DNA of 64,000 nucleotides from CALEMW01 sp964343835 (GTDB lineage Bacteria; Krumholzibacteriota; Krumholzibacteriia; LZORAL124-64-63): assembly GCA_964343835.1 (NCBI GenBank), contig CAYFKR010000014.1:35169-99168 (forward strand). Reading direction: 5' to 3'. The first letter of the stretch is position 1, and each line of letters begins with the position of its first letter. The translations under genes and the position numbers were made by a program. Below are positions 47,367 through 57,149 of the stretch, in pieces. The notes under the pieces were generated by a model. The model was not told the origin of the DNA. It did not search any database and saw only the letters and a program-made list of their open reading frames with translations.

Positions 47367-49565
47367 CTAGGGCCTCCAGGCGTACCCCACCTTCAGGAAC
47401 CACGTCCGGTCGTGGACCGTCAGCTCGGTGACCTCGTCGCCGAGCCGGCGGTCCGTCGTGCCCAGGAACAGCACCGTGCGCGGGTTGGCGCGGAAGCTGT
47501 AGAGGAACTGGGAGAAGAGGGTGCGGTCCTCGGCCAGCACTGGGAAGGGGAAGCGGTCCGTGTCCAGGGCCACGTCCTCCAGCTGGACGGTCCAGCGCAA
47601 GTGGCTGCGGCTGGACAGGGCGAACTGGAAGCGGGCGTCGGTCTGGTCGACGGTGAGCATGCGGCCGCCGCCGGCGTCCAGGGCATAGCGTACGTGGCTG
47701 GCGATCACCGACACGCGGGGCGTCGGGGTCCAGGTCACGCCGGGGCCGGCGCCCCAGGAGGTGGCGGATCGGGCGTTGTAGTAGTCGATGTCGTCGCCGC
47801 CCCAGGCCATGACCCAGGCCCACAGGGCGTCGTGGGGTCGGAAGCCGGCCTTGCCGCGGATGATGGTCTGATCGAAGTCCGTGCCGGCGAAGCGCTCGCG
47901 GAGCAGGTCCGTCGCCAACCACAGTCGCGACTGCATGGGCCCCATCACGTTCAGCTCGGCGCGCAGTTCGCGGTCGGTGAGGGTGCCGTCGATGTCGCGG
48001 ACCTCGGTGCCGTGGACACCGGCCCCGATGAAGTGCACACCCTTGCCGGCCTCGCGCCACCAGCTCCGCCACACGCCCAGGTCGCGCTGCTCCATGTCCA
48101 CGCGGGGGAGGAACCCCAGGTCGGCACGGAAGTCGCGGCCGGTGCGTTGCCAGCCGGCGAGCCAGCTCCAGAGGCGGCCGTCGCGGCTGTAGATCATGGA
48201 GACGGAGGTGTCGTCCAGGTCGGCGGCGCCGCCCAGCACGGCGGCGGTGCCGGCGTCCAGACTCGTCGAGGCCACCAGCGCCTGCACGTCCAGCTCGTGG
48301 CCGCCGCCGGGGCGCACCACGGCGTCCAGGCCGCCCACGATGTTGCGGTAGCCGTCGGCGTCGCGGGCGGTGAGCAGGGCTCCCACCGTCGAGCCCTCGC
48401 CCACGTCGCGGCGCCAGCGGGCGGCGGCGGACGTGTTCTCGCGCTCGAGGGTCTCCATGCGGGAGCGGCCACCTTCGTAGATCAGCATGTTGGTCCAGCG
48501 GTCGCGGGCGGCGAAGGCGCCGAAGGCGTTGGCCCCCTCCTTGCCGCTCACCTTGGCCACCCAGTCCGGGTCCACGACCATGCGGGTGTAGACGGCGTCC
48601 TGGTAGGTCTCGAAGAGGTCGGCGCCCTCCAGGAAGACGGGGCGCTTCTCCTCGTATTCCAGGGCCCAGCGGGTGTTCACGTCGAGCTGGAGCTCGTCGG
48701 CCTCCACCTGGGAGAAGTCGGGGTTGAGGGCGGCGTCGATGCTGGTGTTGGGCGTGGGACCCCAGCGGGCCGAGAGGCCCAGATCCCAGACCGGGCGGCC
48801 GGAATGCATGTCGCCGTCGGGGAAGGGGGCGCGCTCGTCGGTGCGACTGGCCGTGTAGGTGGGGGTGAGCTCCAGGTTGCGGCCGGCGCTGATGCCGGCG
48901 AAGCCGCGCAGGTCGGTGGCCATGCAGAGCTCGCAGTCCTCGTCCGGGTCGATGGGCGAGGAGCACGTGAGGCGGGCCACGGAGCGGGGATGATGGCGGA
49001 AGCCCAGGAATCCCCACACGGCGGGCTCGTCGGAACCTTCGTAGCGCAGCGACGAAAAGGGCACGGCGATCTCCACGCAGTATCCGGTCGAGTCCACGGC
49101 GGCGGCGGAGGACCACACGGCGTCCCAGGCCGCGTCGTCGGGTTCGGCGGCGGTCTCGCTGCGGGTCAGGTCCATCTGCACGCCGCCGGCGCTGACCAGG
49201 AACTGGAAGCCGCGGCGGCGGTCGGCGAAGGGGTCCACCACTACGCCGACCCAGTCGTCGTCGAACCCGTCGTCGCGCTCGGCGAGGTTGGCGCGGATGC
49301 GGTCGGGCTCCGGGTCGAGGGCGCGGAAGGCCACGTAGAGGGCGCCGTTGTCGTGAGTGACCAGGCAGGTGGTGGCCACCGCGGCGGGGGTGCGGTCGCC
49401 GGGGTCGATCTCCCAGGAGAGGTCGAGGGGGACGGCCACGGACCAGCAGGGGTCGTCCAGCACGCCGTCCAGGATGGGCGGGGCGTCGCATGGCACGACG
49501 TCGAGGGCGGCGAGGGCGGACAGGGGGATCAGCAGGACGATCAGGGCTTGGGCGATGCGCAGCAC
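47367..49565 (-). CDS. DUF5916-type outer-membrane protein with N-terminal CBM9-like domain
   Basis: A 732-residue exported protein. Signal peptide to about residue 20. A CBM9-like beta-sandwich follows (PPILDGVLDDPCW, GALYVAFRALDPEPDRI, DDDWVGVVVDPFADRR). The rest (about 220-732) is rich in alternating strands and ends in a barrel-like region. This layout is typical of DUF5916 proteins in FCB-type bacteria, thought to be outer-membrane and glycan-related. GTG at 49565 was chosen because GGAAGGAG is 5 nt upstream and the signal peptide starts there. Confidence 0.85.
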   Translation of the reverse strand: MLRIAQALIVLLIPLSALAALDVVPCDAPPILDGVLDDPCWSVAVPLDLSWEIDPGDRTPAAVATTCLVTHDNGALYVAFRALDPEPDRIRANLAERDDGFDDDWVGVVVDPFADRRRGFQFLVSAGGVQMDLTRSETAAEPDDAAWDAVWSSAAAVDSTGYCVEIAVPFSSLRYEGSDEPAVWGFLGFRHHPRSVARLTCSSPIDPDEDCELCMATDLRGFAGISAGRNLELTPTYTASRTDERAPFPDGDMHSGRPVWDLGLSARWGPTPNTSIDAALNPDFSQVEADELQLDVNTRWALEYEEKRPVFLEGADLFETYQDAVYTRMVVDPDWVAKVSGKEGANAFGAFAARDRWTNMLIYEGGRSRMETLERENTSAAARWRRDVGEGSTVGALLTARDADGYRNIVGGLDAVVRPGGGHELDVQALVASTSLDAGTAAVLGGAADLDDTSVSMIYSRDGRLWSWLAGWQRTGRDFRADLGFLPRVDMEQRDLGVWRSWWREAGKGVHFIGAGVHGTEVRDIDGTLTDRELRAELNVMGPMQSRLWLATDLLRERFAGTDFDQTIIRGKAGFRPHDALWAWVMAWGGDDIDYYNARSATSWGAGPGVTWTPTPRVSVIASHVRYALDAGGGRMLTVDQTDARFQFALSSRSHLRWTVQLEDVALDTDRFPFPVLAEDRTLFSQFLYSFRANPRTVLFLGTTDRRLGDEVTELTVHDRTWFLKVGYAWRP

Positions 49566-49636
49566 TCGGGCTCCTTCCCGTAGGGGTGGGAAGGAAGCAC
49601 GGTGCCACAAACCGGGTCTGCGATCAAGACCGGGGG

Positions 49637-50443
49637 TCAGGCGTCCTCGTCGTCCGGGATCACCGAGAAGTCCGGCTTGTCGCCCACCAGGTAGGCGGCC
49701 AGGGCGGCGGACGTCTCCTGGGACTCCCAGCACTTCTCCTGGGCCTCGAATTCCAGCGACAAGGCCGTGGTCAGGTCGAACTGCATGGACTGCTGGACCG
49801 TCATCTTGCACATGTGGGCCGCAGGCTGCGGGATGGCCGCGATGCGCTCGAGCAGACCCTCGACGGTCTCGTCCCAGGCGTCGGGATCCACCAGACGATC
49901 CACCAGGCCCATGGCGTGGGCCTCCTCGGCGCCCACCGAGCGGCCGGACCACATCATCTCCAAGGTGCGGCCGGCGCCCATGCGGCGGGGCAGCAAGTGG
50001 CTCAGGCCCCAGTCGGGAACCATGCCCAGGGACGTTCCGCCCATGGCGAAGGTGGCCGACGGGGCGGCCAGCCGCACGTCCGTATTCATGATCAGTCCGA
50101 AGCCGGCGTCGCGGACCTCGCCGGTGACGGCGGAGATCACGGGCTTGGCCAGGTCCTGGAGCAGGAAGATGATGCGGCGGGCGGTGTCCATGTCGCCGGC
50201 CATGCGGCCGGGGCCTTCGCCGGAGGGCCAGCTCTCGGCCACGCCGTGCATGTCGAAGGCCATGTCGAAGGGGCCCCCCGCGTCGCTGAACAGGATCACG
50301 CGGACCACGCGGTCCTCCTGCAGGCGCAGGAGCAGGTCCACCAGCTCGTCGCAGACCTCGCCGGCGGGAGCGTCGCCGGCTCCCAGGAGCGAGACGCGGG
50401 CGGCGCCGTCGCGGATGTCGCAGTCCAGGTATTCGTAATTCAT
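49637..50443 (-). CDS. Crotonase-fold protein, isomerase-like active site
   Basis: A 268-residue enoyl-CoA hydratase/isomerase family member. The two catalytic Glu of hydratases are replaced: the GGGxE position reads DAGFGLIM and the QPE position reads AMGGT. LGMVPDWGLSHLLPRRMG has the Asp seen in delta3-delta2 enoyl-CoA isomerases and PaaG-type isomerases. It is therefore more likely an isomerase than a hydratase. FDMAFDMHG supplies the oxyanion region. It is a single gene, 71 nt from the DUF5916 gene. Confidence 0.8.
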   Translation of the reverse strand: MNYEYLDCDIRDGAARVSLLGAGDAPAGEVCDELVDLLLRLQEDRVVRVILFSDAGGPFDMAFDMHGVAESWPSGEGPGRMAGDMDTARRIIFLLQDLAKPVISAVTGEVRDAGFGLIMNTDVRLAAPSATFAMGGTSLGMVPDWGLSHLLPRRMGAGRTLEMMWSGRSVGAEEAHAMGLVDRLVDPDAWDETVEGLLERIAAIPQPAAHMCKMTVQQSMQFDLTTALSLEFEAQEKCWESQETSAALAAYLVGDKPDFSVIPDDEDA

Positions 50444-50540
50444 CGGGGAGCCTTCCGGGTTCGGAGCGTCGCCCGATCGCGACGCTTCCGGGGGACGTTA
50501 GCCGCGGGACACCGGAAAGTCAACGCGGCCGGGGGGAGTG

Positions 50541-50569
50541 TGGACAGCGGGGCCGTCGGACCGTATGGT
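50541..50569 (+). promoter_or_regulatory. Predicted sigma-70 promoter of the epimerase gene
   Basis: TGGACA (50541-50546), a 17-nt spacer and TATGGT (50564-50569), 30 nt upstream of the start. Confidence 0.6.
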
Positions 50570-50599
50570 GGGTCCTCGAACCGAGGAGGAACCGGCTCC

Positions 50600-51508
50600 A
50601 TGAAGATCGTCCTGACCGGAGGCTCCGGCCTGATCGGCCGGCATCTGTGCGCCGAACTCGTCGCCCGAGGCGACGAGGTGATCTGCCTGTCCCGCCGGGC
50701 CGAACGGGCCCGCGTCAAGCTGCCCCCCGGCGTCGCGGTGATCGAGGCCGATACCGCCGTGGCTGGCCCCTGGCAGGATTCCATCGCCGACTGCGACGCC
50801 GTGGTGAACCTGGCCGGCGAGTCCCTCTCGTCGGGGCGCTGGACGTCCGGCCGCAAGCGCGCGTTCCGCCGCTCCCGCCTCGAAACGACCCGCCGCGTGG
50901 CCGAGGCCGTGCGCCGCGGCGACCGCTGCCGCACCTTCATCAGCGCCTCGGCCGTGGGCATCTACGGCGACGGCGGCCGCGAGCCCCAGTACGAGGAGCG
51001 CGAGGCCGCCGGCGACTTCCTGGGTCGCCTGGCCCACGAGTGGGAGAGCTGCGCCCTGGACGCGTCGGACTCGGCACGGGTGGTGCTGACCCGCTTCGGC
51101 GTGATCCTCGCCCCAGACGGCGGCGCCCTGCGCGCCATGCTGCCCGCCTTCCGCTGGGGCCTGGGCGGGCCGCTGGGCAACGGCAAGCAGTACCTGCCGT
51201 GGATCCACATCGACGACGTGATGCGGATCCTGCTCTACATCCTCGACACCGACGACATCTCCGGCCCCGTCAACGTGGTCGCCCCCGACCCCCCGACCCA
51301 GCGCGAGTTCGCCAGGGCCCTGGGCGCCGCCCTCGGCCGCCCCGCCTCGCTGCCCGCCCCGGCCTGGGCCCTGCGTCTGCTGCTGGGCGAGATGGCCGAC
51401 ATGGTGCTCACCAGCTATCGCACCGTGCCCAAGGCCCTGCGCGCCCGGAGCTTCGCCTTCGAACACAAGGATCTCGACGTGGCCCTGAAGGGGTTGTTGG
51501 ATCGCTGA
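50600..51508 (+). CDS. TIGR01777-family SDR epimerase/oxidoreductase
   Basis: A 302-residue extended short-chain dehydrogenase. TGGSGLIGRHL is the cofactor loop. VVNLAGESLSSGRW and SASAVGIYGD are typical of the TIGR01777/YfcH group. WIHIDDVMRILLYIL and GPVNVVAP complete the fold, and the C-terminal DUF1731-like tail is present (VPKALRARSFAFEHKDLDVAL). Substrate unknown. GAGGAGGA precedes the ATG. Confidence 0.9.
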   Translation: MKIVLTGGSGLIGRHLCAELVARGDEVICLSRRAERARVKLPPGVAVIEADTAVAGPWQDSIADCDAVVNLAGESLSSGRWTSGRKRAFRRSRLETTRRVAEAVRRGDRCRTFISASAVGIYGDGGREPQYEEREAAGDFLGRLAHEWESCALDASDSARVVLTRFGVILAPDGGALRAMLPAFRWGLGGPLGNGKQYLPWIHIDDVMRILLYILDTDDISGPVNVVAPDPPTQREFARALGAALGRPASLPAPAWALRLLLGEMADMVLTSYRTVPKALRARSFAFEHKDLDVALKGLLDR

Positions 51509-51525
51509 GGGCTCGTTCGTATGGT
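51497..51525 (+). promoter_or_regulatory. Predicted sigma-70 promoter of the frameshifted secreted-protein gene
   Basis: TTGGAT (51497-51502), a 17-nt spacer and TATGGT (51520-51525). It overlaps the epimerase stop. Confidence 0.55.
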
Positions 51526-51593
51526 GTGGACGGGCCCCGGTGTCGTATGCTGACGGGGATCCGAACCACCATCCCGACACCACGGAGACATCC

Positions 51594-52242
51594 ATGTTCC
51601 TGCGCCGCATCGCCCCGCTGTTCCTGCTGCTGCTGACCGCCCTGCCCGCCGCCGCCGACTGGTGGCCGCTGGAGTACGGGTGGACCTGGATCTACTACAG
51701 CGACGAGTTCGAGTCCAACCTGGAGCTCGACGTGATGGAGACGCCGGTGATGGTACGCGGCGTGGCGACCACCGAGCTGCGCTACCGCCGCAGCAACGCC
51801 ACAGACAGCACGGAGTACAGCCGCTTCGTCACCGAGACTCCGGAGGGCGACGTGTACCTGCACGGCCGCCAGGACGTCCAGGATCCTCGACGTCCCCCTG
51901 GAGATGGACAAGATCTGGTCCACGCGCTATGCCGAATACGAGGGATTGCTGGAAGGCGGGCCGCTGGTGCAGCGCTGGATCGAGACGTACACGGTCAACG
52001 AGGAGTACTTCCACTCCGACTGGACCGGTCCGACCCTCCACTGCCTCGGCCTGACCCAGGAGATCAGCATCCAGACGGCGGCGGGCGTCGCCGAAACGGG
52101 CTCGACCCGCAACGCCAACCTCTTCTACAACGACGGCGTGGGGCTGGTGATCAGCAATACGTTCCGGATGACGGGGTACAACTGGCAGGTGTCGGCGGAG
52201 TCGATGACCTGGTCGGATCTCAAGGTCCGGTTCAGCGACTAG
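51594..52242 (+). pseudogene. Secreted protein gene interrupted by a frameshift
   Basis: The first part (from ATG 51594, signal peptide MFLRRIAPLFLLLLTALPAAA) codes a secreted protein beginning DWWPLEYGWTWIYY. After GDVYLHGRQDVQ that frame loses protein-like character. The +1 frame continues plausibly as RILDVPLEMDKIWSTRYAEY to the stop at 52242, so a shift lies at about 51876-51888. Without the shift the product would be about 215 residues. The site is not a long homopolymer or a classic slippery sequence. It may be a real pseudogene or an assembly error. Family unknown. The stop overlaps the convergent gene by 4 nt. Confidence 0.7.
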
Positions 52243-53423
52243 CCCACCACGAACGCATCCGCCTCCACGTCCCCGTTCGCGAACCGCGACAGCGACAGCG
52301 ACTCCACGATGTCGTCCGGCTTCCCGGAGACGATCGTCTCGGCCATGCGCGACGCCGCCACGGGCGCCAGCATGAAGCCGTGTCCGCTGAATCCGCAGAT
52401 GTGCCGGTAGCCTTCGAGACCCTCGACGCCGCCCAGGATGGGCCGGTGGTCGGGGGTCACGTCGTACATGCCGGCCCACTGGCGCATCATGCGCAGGGTG
52501 CGGGCGGGGGGCCAGTAGCCGATCAGCGCCTTGGCGAAGCGCACGGCGAAGCGGAGCTGGCTGCGGGTGTCGAAGTCCTCGGGCCTGTCCCAGTGGGGCT
52601 CGCCCGGATCGCCGATGCCGCCCACGATCTCGCCGCGCATGCTCTGGCTGAAGTAGATGCCGTTGCTGATGGAGATCACCATGGGGTCCAGGAACGGCTT
52701 GCAGGACTCGCTCACCATGATCTCGTGGCGCTCCTGCCGGTTGGGCAGGTCCACGCCCACCTTGGCCGCCAGGGTGCGGGCCCAGGGGCCGGCGCAGTTG
52801 ATGAGCAGGGGGGTGGCGATCTCGCCACGGCTGGTGGACACGCCGGTCACCTTGTCGCCGTCGGTGCGCACGTCGTGGACCTCGGTCCGGATGAAGATCT
52901 TCACGCCGCGACGCCGGCATGCCCGCGCGTAGCCCCACACCACGGAGAACGGATAGGCGGTGCCGTCCTTGGGGCAGAAGGTGGCGCCCTTCACGTTCGA
53001 GATGTCCAGCTGCGGCACGATCTTCAGGCAGTCCTCGGGCTGCAGGAACTCCGTGGGCACGCTGCAGCGGTTCTGCAGGTCCACGGCCTTGCGCAGGCCG
53101 TCGAGGTGAGCCTCGTCGTCGGTGACCATCAGGTAGCCGCCCTGGCGGAAGAAGGTCTGCAGACCCAGTTCCGACGCCAGGTTCTCGTACGCGGCTACGC
53201 TCTCCTGGGCCAGGCGGATGTTGGCCTCGGTGGTCCACTGCTGGCGGATGCCGCCGCCGCAGCGGCCGGTGGACCCGCTGCCAAGGTACGCCTTCTCCAG
53301 CACCACGATGTCGCGCATGCCGCGCTTGCTCAGCTCGTAGGCCACGGCCAGACCGTTCACGCCGCCGCCCACGATGACCGCGTCGGCCTTGTAGGGCACG
53401 GGGCTGTCGGGCAGGGGGATCAT
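52239..53423 (-). CDS. FAD-dependent amino-acid dehydrogenase, DAO/sarcosine-oxidase beta-like subunit
   Basis: A 394-residue flavoprotein. ADAVIVGGGVNGLAVAYELSKRG (about 13-35) binds the FAD ADP moiety. STGRCGGGIRQQW and the C-terminal GFSGHGFMLAPVAASRMAE match the DAO family as in sarcosine oxidase beta or D-hydroxyproline dehydrogenase subunits. It is the third gene of a three-gene operon with overlapping codons (ATGA with the gene upstream). Substrates in such complexes include sarcosine, proline, hydroxyproline and opines; it cannot be narrowed here. Confidence 0.88.
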   Translation of the reverse strand: MIPLPDSPVPYKADAVIVGGGVNGLAVAYELSKRGMRDIVVLEKAYLGSGSTGRCGGGIRQQWTTEANIRLAQESVAAYENLASELGLQTFFRQGGYLMVTDDEAHLDGLRKAVDLQNRCSVPTEFLQPEDCLKIVPQLDISNVKGATFCPKDGTAYPFSVVWGYARACRRRGVKIFIRTEVHDVRTDGDKVTGVSTSRGEIATPLLINCAGPWARTLAAKVGVDLPNRQERHEIMVSESCKPFLDPMVISISNGIYFSQSMRGEIVGGIGDPGEPHWDRPEDFDTRSQLRFAVRFAKALIGYWPPARTLRMMRQWAGMYDVTPDHRPILGGVEGLEGYRHICGFSGHGFMLAPVAASRMAETIVSGKPDDIVESLSLSRFANGDVEADAFVVG

Positions 53424-53733
53424 GCCTCCACCTCCGGTCCGGCGGTGCGCTCGAGCTCGGCCATCAGGGGCGTGACCTCCAGCGAGGCCAGCTCGCCGAA
53501 CGTCAGGGGACGGGTGGGCGGACGGATGTTCGTCAGCGGGATCTCCGCGGGAGCCACGCCGCGCAGGTGCGCCAGCTCCGTGGCCGCCTCGCACAGGCAT
53601 CCCTTGCCCTGACAGAACCCGGTGCCGACACCGGTGAAGCGCTTCAGGGATTCCATCTCGGTAAAGCCGTCGGCGTGGGCCTTGCGGAACTCCTCCACGG
53701 TCACGTCCTCGCAGCGGCACAGGATGCGCTTGC

Positions 53734-53737
<4 letters not shown>
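53420..53737 (-). CDS. Small BFD-like [2Fe-2S] subunit of the dehydrogenase
   Basis: A 105-residue protein. CRCEDVTVEEF near the start and FCQGKGCLCEAATELA form the four-Cys BFD-like [2Fe-2S] site. The C-terminal part (RPPTRPLTFGELASLE) is typical of the small subunit that links to the FAD subunits in heterotrimeric amino-acid dehydrogenases. GTG at 53737 overlaps the upstream stop (GTGA), and its stop overlaps the next gene (ATGA). Confidence 0.85.
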
Positions 53738-55110
<1,373 letters not shown>

Positions 55111-55147
55111 GGGGTGTTCCTTTCGCCGTGGACGCGCTGGAACGGCA

Positions 55148-55176
55148 AACATAGACGGGCGGATCGGGGCGGGCAA
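55148..55176 (-). promoter_or_regulatory. Predicted promoter of the dehydrogenase operon
   Basis: On the minus strand, TTGCCC (55171-55176), a 17-nt spacer and TATGTT (55148-55153), 38 nt upstream of the GTG start. Confidence 0.6.
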
Positions 55177-55193
55177 GGACGGTCGGACGATCG

Positions 55194-55233
55194 GTGAAAG
55201 TCCGCTTTCACGGCGGCTGCGGCTGACTATATT
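55194..55233 (+). promoter_or_regulatory. Predicted glutamine synthetase promoter with operator-like inverted repeat
   Basis: A strong -10, TATATT (55228-55233), with a weak -35, CTTTCA (55205-55210), 17 nt upstream. The -35 lies inside the perfect inverted repeat GTGAAAG-TCCG-CTTTCAC (55194-55211), a likely regulator site. The leader has a 7-bp stem-loop at 55240-55258. Confidence 0.5.
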
Positions 55234-55286
55234 TCTAGTCCGGGGCCGAACGCCCCGGTCAACCCCAGAGACCCCGGAGGGGCCCC

Positions 55287-56660
55287 ATGAGCACCGAATT
55301 CCAGCGCATCCGCAACCTGTGCGAAGAGCGCGGCGTCGAGTTCGTCGACTTCAAGGTCCTGGACCTGGTCGGCCGCCTGCACCACATCACCTTCCCGTTC
55401 GAGCGGTTCACGCCGGAGGTCATGGCTGAGGGCATCGGCTTCGACGGCTCCAGCTACGGGTTCCTCAAGGTCGAGGACAGCGACATGGTGCTGCTGCCCG
55501 ACTACGGCACCGCCCAGATCGACCCGTTCCGCTCGCGCCCGACCCTGTCGCTGTTCGCGGACGTGAAGCACGTGGACGTCGAGCGCACGCCCTTCAACCA
55601 GGACGGCCGCCGTATCGTGCGCGCCGCCGAGCAGGCCCTGCGCGACCTCGGGATCGCCGACTCCACCCGCTGGATCCCCGAGTACGAGTTCCACATCTTC
55701 GACGAGGCCGAGTACCGCAACGGCGTGACCGAGTCCCACTACAAGGTCAAGAGCGACGAGGACTTCTTCCAGAATGCCTACCACGCCTGCAATCCCCACG
55801 ACAAACACGACGACTTTCGCGACGAGGTCTGCGCCCTGATGCAGGACCTGGGCATCCCCGTGCGCTACCACCACCACGAGGTGGGCGCCCAGGCCCAGCA
55901 GGAGATCGAGGGCTGGTTCGCCGACCTGCCGACCACCGCCGACCACGCCGTGCTCACCAAGTACCTGCTGTTCAACGCGGCGGAGCGTCACGGCCTGAAG
56001 GTCACCTTCATGCCCAAGCCCCTGTACGACAACGCGGGCAGCGGCTGGCACCTGCACCAGTACCTGGTGGACGCCGACGGCAACAACATCTTCGACGACC
56101 CCGACGGCTACGCCGGCCTGAGCCGCACGGCCCTCTACTATGTGGGCGGCATCCTCAAGCACAGCCCCGCGCTCTGCGCCCTGACCAACCCGTCCACCAA
56201 CTCGTACAAGCGGCTGGTGCCGGGCTTCGAGGCGCCCACGGCCATCACCTTCGGGCGCAGCAACCGCGGCGCGGCCATCCGCATCCCGAGCTACGTGGCC
56301 GACCCGCAGCATCGGCGCATCGAGTACCGCCCACCGGACTTCACGTGCAACCCGTACCTGGCCACGTCGGCCATCCTGATGGCGGGCATCGACGGCATCG
56401 TCAACGAGATCGATCCCTACGAGATGGGCTACCACCCCGAGGACGCCCCGTCGCAGGCGCAGAGGGGAGAGGTGGAGTTCCTGCCCCGGTCCCTGGCCGA
56501 CGCCCTGGACGCCCTGGAGGCCGACCACGCCTTCCTCACCCGGAACGACGTGTTCCCCGAGGTGCTGATCCGGCGCTGGCTCGAGATCAAGCACGACGAG
56601 ATCCAGGCCATCAACCGGCGGCCGCATCCCTACGAGTTCACGATGTATTTTGACTTGTAG
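55287..56660 (+). CDS. glnA: Glutamine synthetase, type I-like
   Basis: A 457-residue ATP-dependent ammonia-assimilating enzyme making glutamine from glutamate. FDGSSYGFLKVEDSDMVLLPD is the N-terminal beta-grasp signature; EYEFHIFD, HHEVGAQAQQEI, GSGWHLHQYL and NPSTNSYKRLVPGFEAP are the active-site blocks. It ends RRPHPYEFTMYFDL and lacks the NLYDLP adenylylation loop of GSI-beta, so control by adenylylation is unlikely. Its promoter carries an operator-like repeat. A strong terminator follows. Confidence 0.95.
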   Translation: MSTEFQRIRNLCEERGVEFVDFKVLDLVGRLHHITFPFERFTPEVMAEGIGFDGSSYGFLKVEDSDMVLLPDYGTAQIDPFRSRPTLSLFADVKHVDVERTPFNQDGRRIVRAAEQALRDLGIADSTRWIPEYEFHIFDEAEYRNGVTESHYKVKSDEDFFQNAYHACNPHDKHDDFRDEVCALMQDLGIPVRYHHHEVGAQAQQEIEGWFADLPTTADHAVLTKYLLFNAAERHGLKVTFMPKPLYDNAGSGWHLHQYLVDADGNNIFDDPDGYAGLSRTALYYVGGILKHSPALCALTNPSTNSYKRLVPGFEAPTAITFGRSNRGAAIRIPSYVADPQHRRIEYRPPDFTCNPYLATSAILMAGIDGIVNEIDPYEMGYHPEDAPSQAQRGEVEFLPRSLADALDALEADHAFLTRNDVFPEVLIRRWLEIKHDEIQAINRRPHPYEFTMYFDL

Positions 56661-56678
56661 GTCCCATTTGTGGACAAT
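56650..56678 (+). promoter_or_regulatory. Predicted promoter of the YjbQ-exopolysaccharide operon, overlapping the glnA stop
   Basis: TTGACT (56650-56655), a 17-nt spacer and GACAAT (56673-56678). The start site would fall near 56685, inside the left arm of the glnA terminator, so this transcript could not form the full hairpin. Confidence 0.5.
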
Positions 56679-56680
56679 GG

Positions 56681-56715
56681 GGGCCGGGCGGCAATCGTGC
56701 CGCCCGGCCCTTTTT
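56681..56715 (+). terminator. Strong intrinsic terminator after glnA
   Basis: A perfect 13-bp stem (56681-56693 with 56698-56710), loop ATCG, and TTTTT. The next ATG is only 17 nt beyond the T-run. Confidence 0.93.
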
Positions 56716-56732
56716 CTCGCCGGAGGGGCTCC

Positions 56733-57149
56733 ATGATCGAATTCCGGGTGCCGACCACCGGACGCACCGACTTCATCGATATCCAATCTCAGGTGCAGCG
56801 CGCCGTGTCCGATCTAGGATTGGTGGACGGCGCCGTGCTCGTGTGGGTCCCCCATACGACCGCCGGCGTGACCGTGAACGAGGGGGCCGATCCCGACGTG
56901 GTGCGGGACATGGCCGACGCCCTCGACGCCATCGTGCCGTGGAACAACGGCTGGCGTCACGCCGAGGGGAACACCGCCGCCCACGTCAAGAGCAGCCTCT
57001 ACGGCTGCGACCAGATCGTCCACGTCCGCGACGGGCAGCTCGTGCTGGGCACGTGGCAGACGCTCTGGTTCTGCGAGTTCGACGGTCCGCGGCAACGGCG
57101 CGTCCAGGTGACGGCCCTGGCCGCGGGCTGGGAAGGCGTCCGGGAATGA
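56733..57149 (+). CDS. YjbQ-family (UPF0047) protein
   Basis: A 138-residue small protein of the YjbQ/UPF0047 family, some members of which have thiamine-phosphate-synthase-like activity in vitro. VWVPHTTAGVTVNEGADPDV and WRHAEGNTAAHVKSSLYG hold the conserved His, Glu and Asn, and LGTWQTLWFCEFDGPR is the C-terminal signature. ATG at 56733 has GGAGGGG upstream. Its stop overlaps the next gene (ATGA), tying it to the exopolysaccharide genes for no obvious biochemical reason. Confidence 0.92.
   Translation: MIEFRVPTTGRTDFIDIQSQVQRAVSDLGLVDGAVLVWVPHTTAGVTVNEGADPDVVRDMADALDAIVPWNNGWRHAEGNTAAHVKSSLYGCDQIVHVRDGQLVLGTWQTLWFCEFDGPRQRRVQVTALAAGWEGVRE

Noticed and set aside
51904..53612. Continuation of the first frame of the frameshifted gene to 53612
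   Set aside because: It runs antisense through the DAO-type gene with no protein-like features. The stop at 52242 in the shifted frame fits better.
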